Positions 1-9,883 are shown, numbered from the stretch's first letter. The stretch: 64,000 nt of DNA from Brachyspira pilosicoli P43/6/78 (GCF_000325665.1 NC_019908.1:1612001-1676000); one strand, 5' to 3'. The notes: generated by a model not told the origin, from the sequence alone. Made by a program: numbers and translations.

Positions 1-680
1 AATTTAGGTTTTACTTTTTTAGCTATATCTCTTACTTCATCATAATCTATTTGCATAGTATCTTTTCTAACATTATAATGCTCGAACTTATAAATCTTTC
101 CAGAGAAATTAACATTTTTACCATGAGTTAAATGTCCGCCGGAATCGAGTGATAATCCTAAACAAGTATCGCCTGGTTCTAATATAGCCATATAAACACC
201 CATATTAGCTTGTGAACCAGAATGAGGCTGAACATTTATAAAAGGAGCTTTAAATAATTTTTTTGCTCTTTCTCTTGCTAAGTTCTCAACAACATCAACT
301 TCACTGCATCCGCCATAATATCTTTTAGAAGGATAACCCTCAGCATATTTATTTGTAAATATAGAACCCTGTGCTTCCATAACAGCACGAGAAACTATAT
401 TTTCACTAGCAATAAGTTCAAGTCCGTTTATCTCTCTCTTATACTCATTTTTCATTGCAGCAAATATCTCTCTGTCAGCACTCTTAAGAGGAACTTCTGA
501 TACATAATATTTAGGAAGAGCAGCAACTTTTTTCTCGATTTTTTTCTCAACTTTTTTAGCAGCTTTCTTTACAGCAGAAGAAGCTTTCTTAGCAACAGTT
601 TTTTTCTCTGCAGCTAATTTCTTGACAGTTTTCGATACTTTCTTTAATGAACCTTTAGTATTTTTTTTAGATACAGCCAT
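1..680 (-). CDS. glyA: Serine hydroxymethyltransferase, N-terminal part (runs off the window)
   Basis: PLP enzyme that interconverts serine and glycine and feeds one-carbon units to tetrahydrofolate. I translated the minus strand from the ATG at 680, which has a TGGAGG ribosome site just upstream. From about residue 56 the protein is typical [24 protein letters not shown], then [16 protein letters not shown], then [15 protein letters not shown]. The catalytic lysine region lies beyond the window edge. The first ~55 residues are not part of the normal enzyme: they are rich in Lys, Ala, Ser and Val, have almost no acidic residues, and resemble a histone-H1-like or nucleic-acid-binding tail. The reading frame is open throughout, so the tail is probably translated. 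Enzyme identity is certain; the role of the tail is unknown. Confidence 0.95.
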   Translation of the reverse strand, partial: MAVSKKNTKGSLKKVSKTVKKLAAEKKTVAKKASSAVKKAAKKVEKKIEKKVAALPKYYVSEVPLKSADREIFAAMKNEYKREINGLELIASENIVSRAVMEAQGSIFTNKYAEGYPSKRYYGGCSEVDVVENLARERAKKLFKAPFINVQPHSGSQANMGVYMAILEPGDTCLGLSLDSGGHLTHGKNVNFSGKIYKFEHYNVRKDTMQIDYDEVRDIAKKVKPK

Positions 681-897
681 AATACCTCCAATGAAACTTT
701 TATTATTAAAAAACTTTGATAATAAAAAATGATTAAATGATAATTTATATTAATGATATACCAACATCACTTTTTTTTCAATTAAAATGTTCAGTAATTT
801 TAAATTATTTATTTTTCTTTTTATTATTTTTTGCGTTTTATTTATTATAATTTCGATATTAATTATAAATGTATAATTATTGCATATAGAGGGTTTT

Positions 898-1959
898 ATG
901 AAAATAACTTTGGACATGTCTATTTCTAATTTGCTTGATTCTTTCGACAGAGAATTTGGAATTACTTTGGGAATATATAAAGGAGCTAAAAAATCTAATA
1001 ATATAAAATTGTTTGAAATAGCTGACCCTAGAAAAAATCAAAAAGCTTCTATTGTTATAGACAAAGATACTAGCGTAGAAACTTTAGAGGCTATGTTTAG
1101 AGATAAATTTGGTATAAGAGTGCAAGTTAAAGATAGAGATGGAAATACTGTAAGTCAATCAAGTACTTTAGGAGGAATAAGGAAATTATCTAAAGATTAT
1201 ATTGATGAAGATGAAAGACATAAAAAAATATCATTAGTAGATGATGATGATGAAGATGCAAATGAAGAAGATAATAAAGAAACTAAAAAAGAGTTAAATA
1301 AAAATACAAAGAAGAACACTGAAAAGAAAAAAAATAAAACTTATCTTTTAAACTTCCATTCAAATAAAACTAATAAACATATAACTAGTCCTGAAGAAAA
1401 AATAAAAGATATAGATAAATATTATTTAAACTTTCAAAGAACAGAAAGATATAAGGCTATGGTTAATCTTTTATCTTGTATGGAAGAGTCAAAACTATTA
1501 TATCCAGATTCTGAGGATTTAATAAATCATATAAATGATATAAAAATAAAATCTGTTAATATTTCTAATGTAAGCATTAAAAAAAGAAAATTTGCTATAT
1601 TTGTATTGATAATAATAACAGCAATATTTTCTCTCATTAGCATAGGAATATGGGGATTTGATTTCTATAACAAAATAAAAAGAGAGAAGATGATAGAAAG
1701 TATTATAAAAGATATTGATAATTTGCGTCTTCAAAAGGGAACTTTGATGGAAAGTGGAAATATTGCAGAAGCTAGTGCAATAGATGAAAATATTAACTCA
1801 AAATCTGAACAGATAAATATTATAAAAAACAATAAAAAAGTATCTCTTGCTTATTATTCTATATCGCTTGCTGTTTTACTTGCTATAATATTATCAATTT
1901 GTATGGTTAGACTCAATAAATTTGATGTTACATCATCGAGGTTTAGAAAAGATAATTAG
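898..1959 (+). CDS. Two-TM membrane protein with cytoplasmic N-terminal domain, unknown function
   Basis: Not recognised. I place the start at the ATG at 898 (AGAGGG at 888-893) rather than an upstream ATG at 880, giving 353 residues. Visible layout: a soluble alpha/beta-looking domain (about 1-95, containing FRDKFGIRVQVKDRDGN), a low-complexity Asp/Glu then Lys/Asn-rich linker (about 105-150), a helical stretch, a TM helix near 235-255, a Lys/Glu-rich probable coiled coil, and a second TM helix near the C-terminus followed by a short basic tail. The two TM helices bracket the coiled coil, which would therefore be extracytoplasmic if the N-terminus is inside. It is monocistronic and convergent with the next gene across a shared terminator. 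Confidence 0.75.
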   Translation: MKITLDMSISNLLDSFDREFGITLGIYKGAKKSNNIKLFEIADPRKNQKASIVIDKDTSVETLEAMFRDKFGIRVQVKDRDGNTVSQSSTLGGIRKLSKDYIDEDERHKKISLVDDDDEDANEEDNKETKKELNKNTKKNTEKKKNKTYLLNFHSNKTNKHITSPEEKIKDIDKYYLNFQRTERYKAMVNLLSCMEESKLLYPDSEDLINHINDIKIKSVNISNVSIKKRKFAIFVLIIITAIFSLISIGIWGFDFYNKIKREKMIESIIKDIDNLRLQKGTLMESGNIAEASAIDENINSKSEQINIIKNNKKVSLAYYSISLAVLLAIILSICMVRLNKFDVTSSRFRKDN

Positions 1960-1980
1960 TTTTTAATAATATAAAACTAT

Positions 1981-2029
1981 AAAAAAAGTAAGAAGCCTTG
2001 AAAATAATCAAAGCCTCTTACTTTTTTAA
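1981..2029. terminator. Bidirectional Rho-independent terminator
   Basis: Near-perfect inverted repeat, AAAAAAGTAAGAAGCC pairing with GCCTCTTACTTTTTT, between two convergent genes; the A/T tails give a T-run in either direction. Confidence 0.85.
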
Positions 2030-2038
2030 ATATCTTAA

Positions 2039-2680
2039 TTAGAATCTTATACCAACTTGTCCGCCTACATCTAATCCGCCAAAAGTAACTTGAGGATTAA
2101 CAGTCTTTGTTTTCATTGTAGGGAAGTCATAGGATACATAAACACCCAAAGTAAAGTTATATAAAAGAAGAAAATCTAAACTTGCTTTAATATATGGTAT
2201 GCATAAATTATCATATTGTTCTTGTAATTGTTTTAAAGTGTATGTATGACTTTGCTCTCCGCCGCTATTTTCTTTTGAATAACTAGCTCCGCCAAGAGGG
2301 AATTTTACACCAGCACCAACACCTATAGACATAAATAATACATCTATTTTTGGCATTAAACCTATACTTAAACTGTCAAAACTTAAATACTCAGTATTTA
2401 TATCAGACTTATAAGCAAAAACATCTCTCTGATAACCTAAGTCTAATGAGAAACCTAAAGAAAGTATAGCTAAATCAAAATAATAATTAGGTCTTAAATA
2501 AACTCCGCCCTCAAAACCAGCATTTGGCTTAAGAGTTTCACTTTTCTTACCATCTTCAAAGAAATATCCAATACCAGCACCAAGAGGTACAGTAATATCA
2601 ACGCCAGCACCGCTTTTAGCCATAAGTGTTGTACTTATAGTCATGATAAATAATGTAATCATTAATATAATTTTTTTCAT
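2039..2680 (-). CDS. Small outer-membrane beta-barrel protein
   Basis: 213 residues with a Sec signal peptide (Lys-Lys, hydrophobic core, likely cleavage after TTLMA). The mature part has alternating hydrophobic/polar strands, many Gly and aromatic residues, and ends in Phe (QVGIRF), a typical outer-membrane assembly signal. Ribosome site GGAG precedes the ATG. A paralog with the same plan (GVYLRPNYYFD-like and GVGAGVKFPLGG-like segments) is encoded at 9070-9768. Function could be a structural surface protein or small porin; the sequence does not say which. Confidence 0.8.
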   Translation of the reverse strand: MKKIILMITLFIMTISTTLMAKSGAGVDITVPLGAGIGYFFEDGKKSETLKPNAGFEGGVYLRPNYYFDLAILSLGFSLDLGYQRDVFAYKSDINTEYLSFDSLSIGLMPKIDVLFMSIGVGAGVKFPLGGASYSKENSGGEQSHTYTLKQLQEQYDNLCIPYIKASLDFLLLYNFTLGVYVSYDFPTMKTKTVNPQVTFGGLDVGGQVGIRF

Positions 2681-2808
2681 TTTTTAATTCTCCATAATTA
2701 AATAATTAAAATCATATGTAACTACAAATTGTATATAAAATAATTAAAAAGTCAATTATTAATGATATTATATTTACATAGTTTGATATAAATATTTTAA
2801 TATAAAAT

Positions 2809-2842
2809 TTAAAGCCCCATCATAATAATGACAGGGCTTTTT
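2809..2842 (-). terminator. Terminator of the 2-oxoacid oxidoreductase operon
   Basis: Stem AAAGCCCTGTCAT / ATGATGGGGCTTT (minus strand) followed by an A/T-rich tail, located 34 bases after the stop of the last operon gene. Confidence 0.8.
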
Positions 2843-2875
2843 AAATAATTAAAATAATAAATTAAAATATTTTAT

Positions 2876-3430
2876 TTAAGAAACTAAATTTTTAACTGCA
2901 TCTCTTCCAGCATTCAAAGCCTTTTCATTTCCAGGTAAAAACTCTTTTTTTCTCTCTCCAAATACCTTTAAGAAAGCCTGTTGAATGCTGTCAAAAGAAA
3001 CAATATTTTGAAGCGTAAGTAAAGCACCAAGCATAACCATATTAGCAGCCTTAGGGTTACCAATATCGCCTGCTATTTTGTTAGCCTCAACATAAGCGAC
3101 ACGAATATCATTTCTTGAAGCTTTTTTTTCTATTAAAGAAGAATTTATAAGAAGCACACCATTAGGAAGAACATCTTTTTCAAATTTAGTTAATGAAGGA
3201 AGGTTCATTATAACAGCAGCAGTAGCATCATGCGAAACAATAGGAGAACCAACTAGTTCATCGCTCACAACCACAGAACAGTTAGCAGTACCTCCACGCA
3301 TCTCAGGTCCATAAGAAGGACACCAAGTAACATGCTTATTTTCTATCATTCCAGCATAAGCAATCATCTGCCCCATAGACATAACACCCTGTCCGCCAAA
3401 ACCAGCAAAAATTAATCTTTCTGTACTCAT
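2876..3430 (-). CDS. 2-oxoacid:ferredoxin oxidoreductase, gamma subunit
   Basis: 184 residues. Begins with the family-typical IFAGFGGQGVMSMGQ and contains the conserved TWCPSYGPEMRGGTANCSV block. The gamma subunit binds the CoA-ester side of the oxidative decarboxylation of a 2-oxoacid to acyl-CoA with reduced ferredoxin. Last gene of a four-gene operon, 13 bases after the beta subunit. The sequence of the complex resembles the VOR/KGOR type (branched-chain 2-oxoacid or 2-oxoglutarate); the exact substrate cannot be read from sequence. Confidence 0.93.
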   Translation of the reverse strand: MSTERLIFAGFGGQGVMSMGQMIAYAGMIENKHVTWCPSYGPEMRGGTANCSVVVSDELVGSPIVSHDATAAVIMNLPSLTKFEKDVLPNGVLLINSSLIEKKASRNDIRVAYVEANKIAGDIGNPKAANMVMLGALLTLQNIVSFDSIQQAFLKVFGERKKEFLPGNEKALNAGRDAVKNLVS

Positions 3431-3443
3431 ATTTCCTCCTTAA

Positions 3444-4178
3444 TTAACCGTCGTTCCTGAAATTGCCAAGCGGATAATGAGGAATTAAATATTCTCTTAT
3501 CCATTTATGCGATTCAGTTGGAGATATACCCCAGTTAGTAGTACAGCTTGTAAGCATTTCTACTATAGAGAAACCCTTTCCAGCAATCTGGTTTTCAAAA
3601 GCTTTTTTTGTAGCCATTTTAGCCTTTCTAATATTTGCAGGAGTATCCAAAGCAACCCTCTCAACAAAAGTAGCCCCTTCAATAGTAGCAAGCATTTCGC
3701 AAACTCTTATAGGTTTACCAGCTCTGTGGAAATCTCTTCCAGCCTGAGTAGTAGTAGTCTTTTGACCTTCAAGAGTTGTAGGAGCCATCTGTCCTCCGGT
3801 CATACCATAAATAGCATTGTTTAAGAAAATAACAGTAATATTTTCACCGCGTGCTGCAGCATGCACTATCTCAGCAGTACCAATAGCAGCTAAATCTCCA
3901 TCACCTTGAAGCGTAAACACCACGCTGTCAGGAATAGCTCTCTTTACTCCAGTAGCAACTGCAGGAGCCCTACCATGTGCCGCCTGCTGCATATCGCAAG
4001 AAAAATATTTATAAGCAAGTACAGAACAGCCTACAGAAGCTATACCTACTGACCTATCTAATACACCCAGCTCTTCTAAACATTCAGCAATTATTCTTTG
4101 TGATACACCATGCATACAACCAGGGCAATAATGTGTCCTACTGTCAGTAAGCCCCTTAGATTTTTCAAATACTATCAT
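3444..4178 (-). CDS. 2-oxoacid:ferredoxin oxidoreductase, beta (TPP-binding) subunit
   Basis: 244 residues. The N-terminal YCPGCMHG and the thiamine-diphosphate/Mg motif GDGDLAAIGTAEIVHAA followed by LNNAIYGMTGGQMAPTT identify the TPP-binding subunit. It overlaps the alpha gene by four bases (ATGA at 4175-4178), so the two are translationally coupled, and an AGGAGG ribosome site lies inside the end of alpha. Works with alpha, gamma and the ferredoxin subunit in anaerobic energy metabolism, passing electrons to ferredoxin. Confidence 0.95.
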   Translation of the reverse strand: MIVFEKSKGLTDSRTHYCPGCMHGVSQRIIAECLEELGVLDRSVGIASVGCSVLAYKYFSCDMQQAAHGRAPAVATGVKRAIPDSVVFTLQGDGDLAAIGTAEIVHAAARGENITVIFLNNAIYGMTGGQMAPTTLEGQKTTTTQAGRDFHRAGKPIRVCEMLATIEGATFVERVALDTPANIRKAKMATKKAFENQIAGKGFSIVEMLTSCTTNWGISPTESHKWIREYLIPHYPLGNFRNDG

Positions 4179-5230
4179 AAAATACCTCCTGCAAACTCTC
4201 TAACATGCTCTATTATCTCATAAGCTGCAGGAACTAATCCGCCAGCTTTACCAAAAAACTTAACAGGCACCCTGCATTCAATAGCAAGCTTAATATCATC
4301 AATCATCTGCCCCATACTCATCTCTATAGAAATATACATTTTACAATTAGGATTATTAAATGCTTTTACAGGGAAAGGCCATAAAGTTTGCGGACGAATC
4401 ATACCTACCTTTTTGCCCTCAGCTCTAAATGTATCAACAACTCCCCTTACAACCCTAGACATAGTGCCGTAAGAAACAAGTATAATATCAGCATCATCTG
4501 TTTTATAATTTTCAGCTCTTGCCTCTTTCTCTTTTATTTCATTATATTTCTCTTGAAGATGTATATTGTGTTCATAAAGCAGTTCAGGCTCTAAATAAAG
4601 TGAATTAACAATATTTTTCTCTCTTTTGCCTCTATGACCGCAAGCAGCCCAAGTTTTCTCTTTTAATTCATATTTGGGTTTATATATAATTTCTACAGGC
4701 TCCATCATCTGACCAATAAAACCATCAGCAGCTACATAAACAGGTGTTCTATAATGGTCAGCAATGTCAAAAGCTTCCATTATCATGTCTGCAGCTTCTT
4801 GTAGATTTGCAGGTGCTAAAACAGGACAATTATAATCTCCGTCTCCGCCTCCTCTAGTCATCATATTATAATCACTCTGAGCAGGCTGTATGCTTCCAAG
4901 TCCAGGACCACCACGCATAACATTAAGTATAACAGCAGGAATCTCAGCACCAGCTAAATATGATATACCCTCTTGTTTTAATGCAACACCAGGTGATGAT
5001 GATGATGTCATAGCACGAACTCCAGCTCCGCCTGCACCATAAACCATATTAATAGCAGCTACCTCACTTTCTGCCTGTACAAACTTTCCTCCAGATTCAT
5101 ACATAGCCTTAGACATAAACTCTGGTATCTCATTTTGAGGTGTAATAGGATATCCAAAAAAACATTTGCATCCAGCAGCAATAGCCGCAGTAGCCATAGC
5201 CTCATTACCTTTCATCAAACTTCTAGCCAT
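4175..5230 (-). CDS. vorB: 2-oxoacid:ferredoxin oxidoreductase, alpha subunit (VorB-like)
   Basis: 351 residues, normal for the family. N-terminal pyrimidine-binding domain with CKCFFGYPITPQNEIPEFM and the conserved SSSSPGVALKQEGISYLAGAE-type block near residues 75-95; a C-terminal transketolase-C-like domain follows (ILVSYGTMSRVVRGV). Best match by memory is the subunit annotated VorB of 3-methyl-2-oxobutanoate or related dehydrogenases. The start overlaps the stop of the ferredoxin gene by one base (TAATG at 5228-5232), the sign of a tightly coupled operon. Confidence 0.92.
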   Translation of the reverse strand: MARSLMKGNEAMATAAIAAGCKCFFGYPITPQNEIPEFMSKAMYESGGKFVQAESEVAAINMVYGAGGAGVRAMTSSSSPGVALKQEGISYLAGAEIPAVILNVMRGGPGLGSIQPAQSDYNMMTRGGGDGDYNCPVLAPANLQEAADMIMEAFDIADHYRTPVYVAADGFIGQMMEPVEIIYKPKYELKEKTWAACGHRGKREKNIVNSLYLEPELLYEHNIHLQEKYNEIKEKEARAENYKTDDADIILVSYGTMSRVVRGVVDTFRAEGKKVGMIRPQTLWPFPVKAFNNPNCKMYISIEMSMGQMIDDIKLAIECRVPVKFFGKAGGLVPAAYEIIEHVREFAGGIL

Positions 5231-5466
5231 TATTTACCCTCCTTCTTCTCATCAAGTCTCTCTACTTTTATACATATATCTGGGCACATCATGGCACAGT
5301 TAGCACAGCCTATACATTTCTCCATGTCTGTAACCGCTGCAGGATAATACCCCCAAGAATTCATATTTTCCTTATCTAAATACAATATCTTGGTAGGACA
5401 TACAGATACACAATTAGAACAACCCTTACATTGTTCACTATCAATAATAACACGACCTTTAGCCAT
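5230..5466 (-). CDS. 2-oxoacid:ferredoxin oxidoreductase, delta subunit (2[4Fe-4S] ferredoxin-like)
   Basis: 78 residues, first gene of the operon. Two complete cluster motifs: CKGCSNCVSVCP near the start and CIGCANCAMMCP near residue 50, each C-x2-C-x2-C-x3-C-P. It carries electrons from the TPP/Fe-S core to free ferredoxin. A TGGAGGTAA ribosome site precedes the ATG. The upstream 190 bases (5467-5657) are AT-rich; I see no clear operator. Confidence 0.93.
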   Translation of the reverse strand: MAKGRVIIDSEQCKGCSNCVSVCPTKILYLDKENMNSWGYYPAAVTDMEKCIGCANCAMMCPDICIKVERLDEKKEGK

Positions 5467-5657
5467 ATTACCTCCATTTATTTTTTAATAAAATTTATAA
5501 TAATTACATATATTCTTAACAAAAATTTATTTACCTATAATTAGTATATTAAAAAAATAATGTTTGTCAAAATATTGTATATTATTTTAAATTATTAATA
5601 AAAATTTATGAATGATAATATATAACTATTATTTATAGTAATAAATGTCTAATTCGT

Positions 5658-7405
5658 TTAATCTATTAAAGAATTGAAGTATTTACTCCCTCTAAATATA
5701 TCTTCTGATACTATCCTTTGAGCATGGTCATACTTATATGATAAACTTTCTCTGTCAACTTCTATACGTCTTATATTACCATAACTATTAGTGTAAAAAC
5801 TATTATAAAATCTTATAACATTATCAGTATTTTCTTTATATAGAAGCTCTATCAAACTATTTGTATAATCAAGCTTAGTATTAGCTGCTATAAACATAGG
5901 TATATTCTCTGGAGGAAAACCATCTTCTAGTTTATAAGCACCATCTTTACCATTCCATATAAGAAGAGGATTTACAGTATATGAACTTAAAAAAGATAAT
6001 TTTATGCTTTCATCTATAGAAGAGTTGTATATAATATTTTTTAAATAAGGATATAAATGGTCATGTTTAAATATGATTATAGCATCTGGATATTTCTCTA
6101 ATATAATATCTCTAGTTTCTATTATATCAATAGCAGTCATTGCTGAGTTTTCAAGAGTCTCTACCAAAACAGCTCTATTTTTTTTATCTATCTTTCTCAT
6201 AAATCTTTGATTGTTCGAAACAAAATTTAAATCATTCTTTATATGAGTATTAGCATGACCTAAAAATGTAAATCCTGTAACAAAAACACCATCATCTGAA
6301 ATATTGTCTTTAATATAGTTTTTTATATTTGTAATTCCTAAACTAAATACTGTTTTTTCAACTCCAATATCAGGAAACAATTTATCTAAATAATAAGTAA
6401 CTCCAGATTCTTCCAAAGCTATAACATTATATCCTTTATCTCTAAATAAAAATGGAAGAGTTTTAGTGATGATAGTAGAATCAGGCTTTTTTGGAAATAT
6501 TGGCGAGCTAGCAGTTAATCCAGATAGCCTTGCAAACAAACTACCGTTTCCATCATTAGGTCCAACTTTAGATGAAGCTTTAGCCCACTTTCTATACTCC
6601 TCTGGAAAAGGGTCTTTATCAAACAAACTTGCAAAATGACTGTAATCATAAAAAGATTCTAAATATATTAAAAATACGCTTCTATTTGTAACCGTATTAT
6701 CACTATATGGCATTATGAGTTTTGATACATCTATATCTCTTTGACTTAATAAATTAATTGCATTTTTTACATCATTAAGATTGCATTCTATATTATTGTA
6801 TTTTTTATCAAAAGATATTCTATGGCTTATTGTGTTTATTATACCCTTGCTGTTTGCTATATCAAAATAATTTGCATAAATTGAATTAATCTTTACAGGT
6901 CTAAAAAATGATAAATATGTTGTTAATATCACAATCACTATTAAAGAAATAGATTTTACTCTTTTTATCTTATACATCTTATATAATCTATATACAAAAT
7001 ATAAAGCAAAAGCTATAAGCAGAGAAAAATAAAGTACAGTAGCAGCTATAGTTATAATTTGTAAATATAAAGGCACAACCTCTATTAATGATGGATATAA
7101 ATCAGGCATATCTGTAAAAAATAAAGGTTTTGTAACTACAGAGATACCCAGAGGCTCTATACTAAAAAAAGAAAATATAGCAACAATTACAAAAGAATAT
7201 GATATTATAAGTCTTTTTTTGTTGGTATATAATCACATATATTATAAGCTATTACAGAAAACCAATAAATATATATTATATCAATTAGATGAAACTCAAA
7301 GCTCCCTAAAGACATAAATGGAAATAAAAAATCTATTAATAAAAAATACAATATTAATATTATAAAAAAAGAAATAAAATAAAAATTATTTTTCATATGT
7401 ACCAA
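5658..7405 (-). pseudogene. LTA-synthase/sulfatase-family membrane protein, split by a one-base frameshift
   Basis: Two overlapping frames make one protein. The upstream frame (7405-7205) encodes two TM helices and stops at YIPTKKDL. The downstream frame is open from before 7205 and continues KRLIISYSFVIVAIFS..., giving three more TM helices and then an alkaline-phosphatase-superfamily domain. Adding one A to the run of seven at 7214-7220 joins them into 582 residues with five N-terminal TM helices, exactly the LtaS/OpgB plan. Domain motifs: RSVFLIYLESFYDY (metal-binding Glu), FLGHANTH, and KHDHLYPYL (Asp-His pair). The stretch that normally holds the nucleophilic Thr reads NDGNGSLFARLSGL, with no obvious Thr. 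It could transfer phosphoglycerol- or phosphoethanolamine-like groups, but substrate is unknown. The break may be a sequencing error, decay or phase variation. Confidence 0.75.
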
Positions 7406-7488
7406 ACACTATTATCTAAACACTATTATATAAAATTTATATTTTGAGAATTATATAATTAAAATATTTTTTATTCAATACGTATAAA

Positions 7489-8247
7489 TCAATTATGAAA
7501 TATTTTGCTTAAAAACTCTTTAATTCTTTCATTATTTTGATTATTAAAGAAGTTTTCAGAATTATCCATAGCAATGATTTTGCCTTTGTCCATAAACGCT
7601 ATATTTGTAGAAAGCTCTCTTACAAAGCTAATCTCGTGGCTTACTATAATCATAGTCATCTTTTCTTCGGCAAGCCCTTTAAGTACAGTAAGAACCTCAC
7701 CTATAAGTTCAGGGTCCAAAGCAGAAGTAGGCTCATCGCATAATAAAACCTCAGGCTTCATTGCTAAAGCTCTAGCTATGGCAACACGCTGTTTTTGTCC
7801 GCCTGAAAGTTCACTAGGGTAGCTGTCTCTTTTATCTTTAAGACCAACCATATCGAGTAATTTTAATCCCTCTTCTATTGCTTCATCTTTGTTTTGCTTC
7901 TTTACAATAATTGGTGCTTCTATGATATTTTCTAAAGCTGTTTTGTGGTGAAATAAATTAAAGTGCTGAAATATCATTCCTATCTTTTCTTTTCTCTTTA
8001 CAAAATCTTCTTTAGATATAGCAAGATTATTTGAAAATAAAGGTTCATTGTCTATATAAACCTCTCCAGAATCAGGCTTGTCTATTTGTATAATATTTCT
8101 AAGAAGCGAACTCTTGCCTGCACCAGATGGTCCTATAATAGAAACTATATCTCCTTTATGTACTGTAAAACTTACACCATTAACTGCAGCAGAGTCTTTA
8201 TATTTCTTTTTTAAATCAACAACTTTTAAATTAGCTTCTAATGACAT
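7489..8247 (-). CDS. Polar amino-acid ABC transporter ATP-binding protein (GlnQ/HisP type)
   Basis: 252 residues from the ATG at 8247 (GGAGAAG ribosome site). Walker [11 protein letters not shown]-loop FQHFNLF, ABC signature [16 protein letters not shown], Walker [15 protein letters not shown] and H-loop IIVSHE are all intact, and the order and spacing fit the GlnQ/HisP/ArtP family. The start overlaps the end of the permease gene by 17 bases, so they are co-translated. A longer reading with ten extra N-terminal residues is possible but has no ribosome site. No solute-binding protein is encoded next to it. Confidence 0.93.
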   Translation of the reverse strand: MSLEANLKVVDLKKKYKDSAAVNGVSFTVHKGDIVSIIGPSGAGKSSLLRNIIQIDKPDSGEVYIDNEPLFSNNLAISKEDFVKRKEKIGMIFQHFNLFHHKTALENIIEAPIIVKKQNKDEAIEEGLKLLDMVGLKDKRDSYPSELSGGQKQRVAIARALAMKPEVLLCDEPTSALDPELIGEVLTVLKGLAEEKMTMIIVSHEISFVRELSTNIAFMDKGKIIAMDNSENFFNNQNNERIKEFLSKIFHN

Positions 8248-8881
8248 ACTTCTTCTCCAAATTTCTAAAAAGAACAACTATAACAAATGTAAATAATAAA
8301 TATATTATTCCTGCTATTACGAAAGGTATAAGCTTAAAATCTCTAGTTAAAACCTGTCTTGCATAAAGCATTAAATCGCCTATTCCAAGAACTATTACTA
8401 ATGATGTGTCTTTTATTAAGTTAATAGCTTCATTTGAAAGAGGAGGCAATACTTTTCTTATAGCCTGCGGAAGTATTATTCTAGTCATTATTTGTCTGTA
8501 ATTCAAATTAAGTACATAAGCTGCCTCATACTGACCTTTATCTATACTCTCTATACCTGCTCTAAATATCTCCATAAGATAAGCTGCATAATTAAGAACA
8601 AAAGTAATAGCTGCAGAAGTAAATGCCGGGAAAGCTATTTTATTATTGGTAATAAGAGGAATACCATAATAGAAAAATATTAATTGAAGTATTAAAGGAG
8701 TACCTCTAAAAAGCCAAGCGTAAATGTCAAAAATATATCTAACAAATTTTGGAGCACTGAATTGTAATGCTGCAAAAATGATAGATAATGGCATAGAAAA
8801 TATTGCCGTAACTAAATAAAGGCTTATTGTAACATATGTGCCTTTCAATAAATAAATTGTTGTAGATATTATGTATTCCAT
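8231..8881 (-). CDS. Polar amino-acid ABC transporter permease (HisM/GlnP type)
   Basis: I choose the ATG at 8881 ([20 protein letters not shown]), which matches the usual start of this family; the frame is open to 8926 with another ATG but no better ribosome site. About 216 residues with 4-5 TM helices and the conserved cytoplasmic loop that docks the ATPase ([20 protein letters not shown]...[16 protein letters not shown]). It should form a homodimeric channel with the following ATPase for uptake of an amino acid or related solute. Confidence 0.88.
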   Translation of the reverse strand: MEYIISTTIYLLKGTYVTISLYLVTAIFSMPLSIIFAALQFSAPKFVRYIFDIYAWLFRGTPLILQLIFFYYGIPLITNNKIAFPAFTSAAITFVLNYAAYLMEIFRAGIESIDKGQYEAAYVLNLNYRQIMTRIILPQAIRKVLPPLSNEAINLIKDTSLVIVLGIGDLMLYARQVLTRDFKLIPFVIAGIIYLLFTFVIVVLFRNLEKKYVIRS

Positions 8882-9015
8882 ATAATAAAACTTTATAATA
8901 AAAATATTTATAGTATTACTATTCATAATAGTATAATATTATTCATAAAAATATCAATACATTTATTAAAATACTATTAATAAAAATGTTACTTTTTTTA
9001 TAAAAAATTCAATAT

Positions 9016-9047
9016 TAAAAAAACGGGAGTATAAAAATATACCCCCA
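9016..9047 (-). terminator. Rho-independent terminator after the beta-barrel gene
   Basis: On the minus strand GGGGGTATA-TTTTT-TATACTCCCG followed by a run of seven T, about 20 bases after the stop of the gene ending at 9070. Confidence 0.85.
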
Positions 9048-9069
9048 TTTATAAAAATTAACAATAGTT

Positions 9070-9768
9070 TTATATATTATACTCTATTACTTCTCTTTTC
9101 TTTGTTCCGCCAAAATTAAATATATCTAAATGTATTCCAAATTGAACTCCAACATCAACAGAGCCTAATTTACCAGGATATTTATAACCAACACCCAAAC
9201 CTTGTAGACCATCTTTCATTTGTAAATAAGGTATATCAAAATTAACATATAATGATAAGCTAATAAATATTATATTAATACCTGTATACAATCTTATATA
9301 AGGTATAAAAACATTATTATATCTGCTTGCAAAAGCTCCGCCGCTTAATGCCATTTTATTATTTCCTTCTATATATTTTCCTAAAAATGGAAATTTTACT
9401 CCTCCGCCAACGCCTAATTGAAATAATAAAGGTCTCCACTCTAAATTAAGCCCTGTCATAACAGTATCAAATTCATGAGTAACATCAGTAGAACTTGCAA
9501 ACTTAAAAGTATCTCTATACCAACCAACATCTACACCTAATGATACAGTATGAGTTCCATCTCCTATATTAAAATTAACTCTAGGGTTGAATATTACTCC
9601 AACTTCAAAAGCAGATTTTGGACTAAAAAAGGAAGTAGCTTCTGCATTATCTGAATAAAAACTAGGAAGACTTCCTCCAAGCGGTATATACATACCTATC
9701 CCCAATGAATGCGAGTAGACTAATGACGATGAAATAAGCATTAATCCTAAAACTATAATTTTTTTCAT
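9070..9768 (-). CDS. Small outer-membrane beta-barrel protein, paralog of 2039-2680
   Basis: 232 residues. Signal peptide with cleavage likely after LVYS; AGGAGAT ribosome site. Mature part is rich in short beta-strand-like segments (GVIFNPRVNFNIG, GVGGGVKFPFLG, YVNFDIPYLQM, GSVDVGVQFGIHLDIF) that line up in order with those of the first paralog. Unlike that protein it does not end in Phe: about 13 extra residues (GGTKKREVIEYNI) follow the last strand. Likely a surface barrel of unknown function. Confidence 0.8.
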   Translation of the reverse strand: MKKIIVLGLMLISSSLVYSHSLGIGMYIPLGGSLPSFYSDNAEATSFFSPKSAFEVGVIFNPRVNFNIGDGTHTVSLGVDVGWYRDTFKFASSTDVTHEFDTVMTGLNLEWRPLLFQLGVGGGVKFPFLGKYIEGNNKMALSGGAFASRYNNVFIPYIRLYTGINIIFISLSLYVNFDIPYLQMKDGLQGLGVGYKYPGKLGSVDVGVQFGIHLDIFNFGGTKKREVIEYNI

Positions 9769-9883
9769 TTTTAATCTCCTGTTTAATAAAATATATTATT
9801 AAATACATTATTCTTTATAGAATATATTAATTTTATTTAAAAAATCAATATGAAAAGAAATTTTACAATACTTATTATAGTAA

